Shown one piece after another: positions 15,238 to 21,066 of a stretch of DNA of 21,066 nucleotides. Location of the stretch: the NCBI GenBank assembly GCA_040255445.1, contig JBDZUZ010000058.1:1-21066 (forward strand). Reading direction: 5' to 3'. This DNA is from JBDZUZ01 sp040255445 (lineage in GTDB: Bacteria; Planctomycetota; Phycisphaerae; Phycisphaerales; UBA1924). Numbering within the stretch: the first letter of the stretch is position 1; every line of letters starts with the position of its first letter. Made by a program: the position numbers and the translations under genes. The notes beneath the pieces are model-generated. The model was not told the DNA's origin, ran no database searches, and was given only the letters and a program-made list of their open reading frames with translations.

Positions 15238-16566
15238 ATGCTCCGAGTTGATGTGGGACCGACAGCACGCTCCGCCCCGTTGATGAGGCCCGGGCTCGAA
15301 CGCGTCCGCGCGTATGTCCGATCCCCGCAGCCGCCGTGGGTTGATCTCCTGCTGGATGCGAACGAAGGCCCGCCGGTTGCGCAGTCTGCGGTAGATGCAC
15401 TGGCGATGGTCTCGGCCGCGGCCCTCGCGGAGTACCCGCGCGTTGATGCCTTCGAAACCGCGCTCGCCGCGAAGCTCGGCGTCGCGGCTGATGCGGTCAT
15501 CGCGACAGCCGGCGGCGATGAGGCGATCGACCGCGTGTGCCGCGCGTTCGTCGCGGCGGGGCGGCGGCTGGTGCTCGCGCCGCCCACGTTCGAGATGATC
15601 CGCCACTACGGCCTGCTCGCCGGGGCCGAGATCGTGGAGACGCCGTGGGAGGGTGACCGTCCGCCGATCGACGGCATGATCGCCGCGGCGACCCCCAACG
15701 CCGTGATCGCGCTGGTATCGCCGAACAACCCGACCGGCTCGATCGCGACCCGCGATGACCTGTTGAGACTCGCCGATGCGAGGCCCGACTGTCTCGTGCT
15801 GTTCGACCACGCGTACGCGGAGTTCGCGGATGAGGACCTGACCTCCGCAGCGCTCACACGCGGGAACATCGTGACGATCCGCACCTTCTCGAAGGCGTAC
15901 AGCGCGGCGGGGCTGCGGCTGGGGTACGCGGTTGGCGATCCGGGTGTGATCGGCGCGTTGCGCGCGGCCGGCGGGCCGTTCAACGTGACGACGCCGACGA
16001 TCGCGGCGGGGCTCGCCCTCATCAACCGCGGCGTCTCGCCGGAGATGATCGCGCGGGTCCGCGCCGAACGCCGCTGGCTCACAGAATTCCTCTCAGACCG
16101 AGGCCTCGAAGTGCCGTCATCGCAGGCGAACTTCGTTCTTGTCAGAGGGCCGCGAGCGGGCATACTCGCACGCGGGCTCGCGGCGATGGGCATCGCGGTC
16201 CGCAGCTACGGTCCGGGCCCGCTCGAGCACGCCGTGCGGATCACCTGCCCGGGCAGTGAGACCCGCATGGCCCGGCTGCGGCACGCGCTCAAGTCCGTGC
16301 TGCGGCCGTCGCGGCTTGTGCTCGACCGGTCGCTGCCCGATGACCCCATCGTCGCGACGCTCGCACCAAAGCCGATCGCGATCGGACGCGCGAAACCGAG
16401 CGATGGCCAGCCTGGCTGGTTCATCACCGGCGATCCAGCGGCGGTTGACGCCGCCAGGCGGGCCGGGCTCACGCCGTTTCTTGTCACAACCACACCGGAC
16501 GCGGCCGAACGCATCGGCGCACTCCAGCTCGCATCAATCGACCAACTCCCGGAGTTGCTGCCATGA
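15238..16566 (+). CDS. hisC: Histidinol-phosphate aminotransferase with C-terminal HAD-like tail
   Basis: 442 residues against about 350-370 usual. The aminotransferase part (1-355) is a class I/II PLP enzyme that converts imidazole-acetol phosphate and glutamate to histidinol phosphate. It shows LLLDANEGPP at 37-46, SPNNPTG at 161-167, FDHAYAEF, and the Schiff-base lysine in TFSKAYSAAGLRLGY (K219). The last 85-90 residues look like a shrunken HAD phosphatase: VLDRSLPDD (D363), AKPSDG (K386) and FITGDPAAVDAARRAGL (D399, D404). The usual segment between first and third motif is missing and the second catalytic Asp is Ser, so activity is doubtful. The ATG has GAGG six bases upstream. Its stop overlaps hisB (ATGA). 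Confidence 0.93.
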   Translation: MLRVDVGPTARSAPLMRPGLERVRAYVRSPQPPWVDLLLDANEGPPVAQSAVDALAMVSAAALAEYPRVDAFETALAAKLGVAADAVIATAGGDEAIDRVCRAFVAAGRRLVLAPPTFEMIRHYGLLAGAEIVETPWEGDRPPIDGMIAAATPNAVIALVSPNNPTGSIATRDDLLRLADARPDCLVLFDHAYAEFADEDLTSAALTRGNIVTIRTFSKAYSAAGLRLGYAVGDPGVIGALRAAGGPFNVTTPTIAAGLALINRGVSPEMIARVRAERRWLTEFLSDRGLEVPSSQANFVLVRGPRAGILARGLAAMGIAVRSYGPGPLEHAVRITCPGSETRMARLRHALKSVLRPSRLVLDRSLPDDPIVATLAPKPIAIGRAKPSDGQPGWFITGDPAAVDAARRAGLTPFLVTTTPDAAERIGALQLASIDQLPELLP

Positions 16567-17177
16567 CTCAAAGCACGCGGCCAGACACCTCCGCCGCACG
16601 CACGGCGACGATCTCACGCACCACCCGCGAAACCTCGATCACCGTCCGCCTCTCGCTCGACGGCTCCGGCAACGGCGAGATCGCCACCGGTATCGGCTTC
16701 CTGGACCACATGCTGACCGCGTTGTCGCGGCACGCCGGGCTGGACCTCACGCTCCACGCGCAGGGCGATCTGCACATCGACGATCACCACACGGTCGAAG
16801 ACTGCGGCCTCGCGCTGGGCGAGGCCATCAACGCAGCGCTCGGCGACCGCAGCGGCATCGCCCGCTTCGGCTCGGCCTACGCGCCGCTTGATGAATCACT
16901 CGCCCGCGCGGTGATCGACCTCTCCGGCCGGCCGCACGCGACGGTCGAGTTGGGCCTGCAGCGCGAGATGCTCGGCACGCTCGCCACCGAGAACATCCCC
17001 CACTTCTTCCGATCGCTCGCGACCACAGCGCGGCTCTGTGCGCACCTGGATCTCATCCGCGGCGAGAACGACCACCACAAGGCCGAGGCCGCCTTCAAGG
17101 CGTTCGCGCTCGCGCTCAAGTCGGCGGTCGCTCGCACCGGGTACACCTCGATCCCGAGCACAAAGGGGGTGCTCTGA
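16563..17177 (+). CDS. hisB: Imidazoleglycerol-phosphate dehydratase, monofunctional
   Basis: 204 residues; removes water from imidazole-glycerol phosphate to give imidazole-acetol phosphate. The metal-binding repeats are plain: GIGFLDHMLTALSRHAG, HIDDHHTVEDCGLALG, and in the second half ENIPHFFRSLA and GENDHHKAEAAFKAFALAL. The length equals the dehydratase domain alone; the N-terminal histidinol-phosphatase domain of enterobacterial HisB is absent. About 20 residues before the core are Ser/Thr-rich. The start ATG overlaps the hisC stop and the stop overlaps the next start (TGATG), so translation is coupled on both sides. Confidence 0.96.
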   Translation: MTQSTRPDTSAARTATISRTTRETSITVRLSLDGSGNGEIATGIGFLDHMLTALSRHAGLDLTLHAQGDLHIDDHHTVEDCGLALGEAINAALGDRSGIARFGSAYAPLDESLARAVIDLSGRPHATVELGLQREMLGTLATENIPHFFRSLATTARLCAHLDLIRGENDHHKAEAAFKAFALALKSAVARTGYTSIPSTKGVL

Positions 17178-18658
17178 TGGGAGCCGAGAGGGCACAGGCC
17201 GATGTGCTCGTTGTCCCCACGGGGTCGGCGAACATCGCATCCGTGCTGAACGCGTTCTCGCGACTCGGAGCGCGGCCGCGGTTGGCACAGAGTGCCGGGG
17301 AACTGTTGCCAGCCGAGAGAGTCGTTCTCCCCGGAGTTGGTTCGTTCGGTGAGGCGATGGAAGAGCTCGGGTACCACGGCTTCATCGCCCCGCTGCGGCA
17401 GCGACTTGTCGAGGGCCGTCCGACGCTCGGGATCTGCCTGGGCATGCAATTGATGCTGGAAGCGAGCGATGAGTCGCGCGGCACCGCGGGCCTGGGTGTC
17501 GCCCCCGGGCGGGTCACACGCTTCCGCGCCATCCGCGATCCGTCGGTTCGTGTTCCGCACATTGGCTGGAACACCGTCACCTTCGGATCGGATGTCTTTC
17601 CGAGCGGGCGGGCGTATTTCGCAAACTCGTACCGACTCCCGGCCGCCCCCCCGGGCTGGACCGTGGCGACGAGCGAGTACGACGGGCGCTTCGTCGCCGC
17701 GATGGCCAGGGGCGCTGTGCTGGGCTGCCAGTTTCACCCCGAGCTGAGCGGTCAATGGGGCCTCGATCTCATCGGCCGCTGGCTGGACGCGCCAGAGTCG
17801 TTCGCGGCCGGATCGGCGCCGCCGCCCCCGGAATCGCCCGCGAGACTCAGCCGGCGCATCATTCCATGTCTCGACGTGCGCGACGGCCGCATCGTCAAGG
17901 GCACAAGGTTCCAGGACCTGCGCGATGCGGGCGACCCCGCGGAGGCGGCGGCTCGGTACGAGGCGCAAGGCGCGGACGAACTCGTGGTGCTCGATGTCGC
18001 CGCCACGACCGCGGACCGCGATCACCAGCTCGAGACAGTCACACGGGTTCGGAAGCAGCTCACGATCCCGCTGACGGTCGGGGGCGGCGTTCGCGCTGCC
18101 GATGACGCTTCGCGGTTACTCGACGCGGGCGCGGACAAGGTCGCGGTCAACACAGCCGCCGTGCTGCGGCCGCTCATCATTCACGAGCTCGCCGATCGCT
18201 TCGGCACGCAATGCGTCGTGGCGGCGATCGACGCTGCACGCGCTCCCGTCCACGAGCTGAACCGCCTCATTGATCCTGACTTCTCCGAGTTTGCTGCGGA
18301 AAGTCGTGAGTCCGGGTACCGCGTCGTGATCCGCGCCGGCTCTCAACGCGTCGATCTCGACGCCGCGGTCTGGGCCGGTCGCGCCCAAACCCTCGGAGCA
18401 GGCGAGATCCTGCTGACGAGCTGGGATCGAGACGGTATGCGCACCGGCTACGAACTCGAGCTCCTCCGCGCGGTCAGACAATCAACATCAATCCCGCTGA
18501 TCGCCAGCGGCGGCGCGGCGACGCCCGAGCACATCATCGATGCCTTTGCCTCGGGCGCCGACGCCGTGCTCGCCGCATCGATCTTCCACGACGGCGACTG
18601 GACGGTTTTCTCACTCAAGGAACGCCTCGCCGCGGCGGGGTTGGAGATGCGGCTGTGA
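17177..18658 (+). CDS. hisHF: Bifunctional imidazole glycerol phosphate synthase, HisH-HisF fusion
   Basis: 493 residues joining both subunits. The HisH glutaminase part (1-203) has the oxyanion segment LPGVGSFGEA, nucleophile C87 in GICLGMQLML and the His/Glu pair in CQFHPELS (H187, E189). After a Pro/Ala/Ser linker (204-224) the HisF cyclase barrel starts RRIIPCLDVRDGRIVKG with D233, and D352 in AAIDAAR is the second catalytic acid; GAGEILLTSWDRDGMRTGY and LIASGGAATPEH complete the barrel. It uses glutamine ammonia to convert PRFAR to ImGP and AICAR. There is an insertion of about 20 residues after D352 relative to single-chain bacterial HisF. The same domain order is known from fungal and plant HIS7; most bacteria keep two genes. 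Confidence 0.95.
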   Translation: MGAERAQADVLVVPTGSANIASVLNAFSRLGARPRLAQSAGELLPAERVVLPGVGSFGEAMEELGYHGFIAPLRQRLVEGRPTLGICLGMQLMLEASDESRGTAGLGVAPGRVTRFRAIRDPSVRVPHIGWNTVTFGSDVFPSGRAYFANSYRLPAAPPGWTVATSEYDGRFVAAMARGAVLGCQFHPELSGQWGLDLIGRWLDAPESFAAGSAPPPPESPARLSRRIIPCLDVRDGRIVKGTRFQDLRDAGDPAEAAARYEAQGADELVVLDVAATTADRDHQLETVTRVRKQLTIPLTVGGGVRAADDASRLLDAGADKVAVNTAAVLRPLIIHELADRFGTQCVVAAIDAARAPVHELNRLIDPDFSEFAAESRESGYRVVIRAGSQRVDLDAAVWAGRAQTLGAGEILLTSWDRDGMRTGYELELLRAVRQSTSIPLIASGGAATPEHIIDAFASGADAVLAASIFHDGDWTVFSLKERLAAAGLEMRL

Positions 18659-19977
18659 TCGTTCCATCCATCGATATGCAGGACGGCCAGACCGTCCAAC
18701 TCATCGGCGGTCGCGAGAAGGCGATCGATGCGGGTGATCCGCGTCCGATCGCCGCGCGGTTCTCGCGCGTGGGCGAGATCGCTGTGATCGACCTCGACGC
18801 CGCGATCGCGCACGGCACGCCCAGCCCAAACGAGGGCTCCATCCGTGACCTCGCCGCGCAGTACCCCTGCCGCATCGGCGGCGGCATCCGCGATCTCGCC
18901 ACGGCCACGAAATGGCTCGATGCCGGCGCTGCGAAGATCATCATCGGCACCGCGGCAACGCCCGAACTCCTCCGCGATCTCCCGCGCGACCGCGTCATCG
19001 TCGCGCTCGATGCCGAGCACGGCGAGGTCGTCGTCAAGGGCTGGCGGGAACGGACCGGCCGCCGACTCACCGACCGGCTCGCGGAACTCCGCGACATGGT
19101 CGATGGCTTTCTCGTGACCTTCGTCGAGCGTGAGGGCCGTATGGGCGGGATCGATCTCGCGCAGACGCGCGAGGTGATCGCCGCCGCGGGATCGGCCCGC
19201 GTCACCATCGCCGGCGGTGTGACCACCGCGGCGGAGGTCGCCGAACTCGATCGGCTCGGCGCTGACGCCCAGGTCGGCATGGCGATCTACACCGGCCGTC
19301 TGCCGCTCGCGGAGGCGTTCGCCGCGTCCCTCGTGTCCGATCGCCCCGATGGGCTTTTCCCGACAGTCGTTGCGGACGAAGCAGGCACGGCGCTCGGGCT
19401 CGCGTACTCCAGCCGCGAGAGCCTCGCCGCGGCGATCGAGACCGGCCGCGGCATCTACCACTCCCGCAAACGCGGCCTCTGGGAGAAGGGCGGCACCAGC
19501 GGCGACACGCAGGAACTCCTCCGTATCGATGTCGACTGCGACCGCGATGCGCTGCGGTTCTCGGTCCGTCAGCGCGGCAGCGGCTTCTGCCACGAGGGAA
19601 CTCGCACCTGCTGGGGCAACGATGCCGGGCTCACGCGGCTCGCCCGCCGGCTCGCTGTGCAGATCGAGAGCGCCGCCCCCGGCTCCTACACCGCCCGCCT
19701 CGCGAGCGACCCGTCGCTGCTGCGATCCAAGCTCCTCGAGGAATCGAACGAACTCCTCGATGCGCTCGCCGCGTCCCCGCGCGATTCCGCCGCGATCACG
19801 CACGAAACCGCGGATGTCATCTACTTCGCACTCACCGCCGCCGCGGCCGGCGGCGTCTCGCTGGCGCAGATCGAGCGTGAACTCGACCGCCGCTCGCTCC
19901 GCATCACCCGCCGGCCCGGCAACGCCAAGCCAGCGTCGAAGTTCTCCACTACGCGCGAAAGCGAGCCGGCTTCATGA
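18655..19977 (+). CDS. hisA-hisIE: Trifunctional HisA-HisI-HisE fusion (ProFAR isomerase, PRA-CH, PRA-PH)
   Basis: 440 residues, three enzymes in one chain. HisA barrel (1-227): MIVPSIDMQDG with D7, VALDAEHGE with D119 and T155 in LVTFVEREGRMGG, the positions of the known catalytic Asp, Asp and Thr. HisI (228-322): YHSRKRGLWEKGGTSG, zinc/magnesium site VDCDRD (294-296), and C312/C319 in FCHEGTRTCW. HisE (325-424): KLLEESNELLDAL and ETADVIYFAL, the acidic helices of the MazG-like fold. Together these perform steps two, three and four of the pathway (PR-ATP to PRFAR). The start GTG overlaps the hisHF stop (GTGA) and the stop overlaps hisD (ATGA). The strand-6 loop reads EREG where bacterial HisA usually has a DGT motif. 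Confidence 0.93.
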   Translation: MIVPSIDMQDGQTVQLIGGREKAIDAGDPRPIAARFSRVGEIAVIDLDAAIAHGTPSPNEGSIRDLAAQYPCRIGGGIRDLATATKWLDAGAAKIIIGTAATPELLRDLPRDRVIVALDAEHGEVVVKGWRERTGRRLTDRLAELRDMVDGFLVTFVEREGRMGGIDLAQTREVIAAAGSARVTIAGGVTTAAEVAELDRLGADAQVGMAIYTGRLPLAEAFAASLVSDRPDGLFPTVVADEAGTALGLAYSSRESLAAAIETGRGIYHSRKRGLWEKGGTSGDTQELLRIDVDCDRDALRFSVRQRGSGFCHEGTRTCWGNDAGLTRLARRLAVQIESAAPGSYTARLASDPSLLRSKLLEESNELLDALAASPRDSAAITHETADVIYFALTAAAAGGVSLAQIERELDRRSLRITRRPGNAKPASKFSTTRESEPAS

Positions 19978-21066
19978 ACACCGCCGCCACCGCGACCGAC
20001 CAGCTCCGCATCGTGCCCGCCTCCGACTGGCGGGGCGTTTCCCACCAGCCGCTCGACGCCGACACTCTTGCGAATACAGAGGAGATCGTTCGCGATGTCG
20101 CCACAAACGGCGAATCCGCGGTCCGCCGCTATTGCGAGCGGTTCGGTGAGCGTGCTGCGGACGAGCCGCTGCTGCTCGGACGGGACACGATGGAGGCCGC
20201 GTTGGAGACGCTCCCCGCAGCCGACCGCCGCATCCTCGAATCCGCCGCGGCCCGTATCCGTGCTTTCGCGCAGGCGCAGCGTGAGGCGCTGCTCGACACC
20301 GAGATCGCCATTCCCGGCGGCCGCGCCGGGCACCGGTTCATCCCGCTCGCCCGCGCCGGTTGCTATGTCCCCGGCGGACGCTATCCGCTCCCGTCCTCGC
20401 TCTTGATGACCGCGATCACCGCCCGCATCGCCGGTGTCGCATCCGTCATCGTCGCCACACCACGCCCGACGCCCGTGACGCTCGCCGCTGCAGCGATCGC
20501 CGGCGCCGACACCCTCCTCGCCGCGGGCGGCGCGCACGCGATCGCTGCGCTCTCCTACGGCTTTGGCGACATCGAACCCGTCGACATCGTCGTCGGCCCC
20601 GGCAACCGCTGGGTCACCGCCGCGAAGCAGCTCGTCTCCGGCCGCACCGCGATCGACATGCTCGCCGGCCCCAGCGAGCTCACGGTGCTCGCCGACGACT
20701 CCGCCGACCCGGCCCTGATCGCCGCGGACCTGCTCGCCCAGGCCGAGCACGACACCGATGCCGTCCCGGTGCTGGTCACGACCTCGCGCCCGCTCATCGA
20801 AGCCGTCATCACCGAACTCGCAGCGCAGCTCGCGACGCTGCCCACCGCCGCCACCGCACGCGCCGCCCTTGCGAACGGTGCGGCGGTGCTCGCCTCCTCG
20901 CTCGATGAGGCGATCGAGTTGACCAACCGCATCGCCCCGGAACACCTCGAGGTCATGGTTGATGACCCCGAGCGGATCGTCCCCCGCCTCACCGCCTACG
21001 GCGCGCTCTTCATCGGCTCCCACGCCGCGGAGGTCCTCGGCGACTATGGCGCTGGGCCGAACCATG
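19974..21066 (+). CDS. hisD: Histidinol dehydrogenase, C-terminus cut by window edge
   Basis: 364 codons are present of about 430 usual. The enzyme oxidises histidinol to histidine with two NAD+, using one zinc per subunit. Visible motifs include AGCYVPGGRYPLPSS, VDIVVGPGNRWVTAAKQLV, IDMLAGPSELTVLAD, LLAQAEHDTDA with the Gln and His zinc ligands, APEHLEVMV and GDYGAGPNH at the edge. The remaining barrel end with the last zinc His lies beyond the window. ATG 19974 overlaps the stop of hisA-hisIE. It is the terminal pathway enzyme and possibly not the last operon gene. Confidence 0.96.
   Translation, partial: MNTAATATDQLRIVPASDWRGVSHQPLDADTLANTEEIVRDVATNGESAVRRYCERFGERAADEPLLLGRDTMEAALETLPAADRRILESAAARIRAFAQAQREALLDTEIAIPGGRAGHRFIPLARAGCYVPGGRYPLPSSLLMTAITARIAGVASVIVATPRPTPVTLAAAAIAGADTLLAAGGAHAIAALSYGFGDIEPVDIVVGPGNRWVTAAKQLVSGRTAIDMLAGPSELTVLADDSADPALIAADLLAQAEHDTDAVPVLVTTSRPLIEAVITELAAQLATLPTAATARAALANGAAVLASSLDEAIELTNRIAPEHLEVMVDDPERIVPRLTAYGALFIGSHAAEVLGDYGAGPNH

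Noticed and set aside
19821..21065. Minus-strand open frame opposite hisA-hisIE and hisD
   Set aside because: Low-complexity Gly/Arg/Asp protein; antisense shadow of clearly identified his genes. The same holds for 16877-18025 and 18448-19803.

Overview
The window is GC-rich and holds two divergently transcribed operons, both running off the window edges. One is a surface-polysaccharide operon on the minus strand (13745 down to 1). The other is a histidine biosynthesis operon on the plus strand (14066 to 21066). GC-rich coding, TTG/GTG starts, a secreted FnIII/beta-helix protein and heavily fused his genes suggest a planctomycete, perhaps of the Phycisphaerae. That is an inference from gene style; there is no rRNA or other marker here to fix taxonomy.

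Minus strand, in transcription order: a NusG-paralogue antiterminator (13745-13182); a 358-base leader with three tandem hairpins; a secreted 1416-residue protein with eight FnIII repeats and a right-handed beta-helix (12823-8573); a GT-B glycosyltransferase; a Wzx-type flippase; three kinase-fold proteins or soluble enzymes interleaved with a Wzy/WaaL-type membrane protein (thymidylate-kinase-like, lipopolysaccharide-kinase-like, O-antigen ligase/polymerase, APH-like); a SAM methyltransferase; and a GT2 glycosyltransferase cut by the window edge. Most junctions from the flippase onward are overlapping or a few bases apart, so this is one polycistronic unit for making, modifying and exporting a polysaccharide. 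The antiterminator probably lets polymerase read through it.

Plus strand: a 19-codon leader peptide with seven His codons (14066-14125) is followed by alternative pairing segments and an intrinsic terminator (14167-14201), which is a complete transcription-attenuation module. Then come hisG, hisC, hisB, a hisH-hisF fusion, a hisA-hisI-hisE fusion and hisD (cut at the right edge). From hisC to hisD every junction is a start/stop overlap. The visible enzymes cover all histidine steps except a recognisable active histidinol-phosphate phosphatase. HisC carries a C-terminal tail that looks like a shrunken HAD phosphatase.

The most unusual points are the his attenuator, the HisA-HisI-HisE trifunctional protein, the HisHF fusion outside eukaryotes, the HisC-HAD remnant, the structured leader behind the NusG paralogue, and an abrupt composition change inside the FnIII/beta-helix gene near 9.95 kb. 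No tRNA, rRNA, CRISPR array, transposase or integrase was seen.
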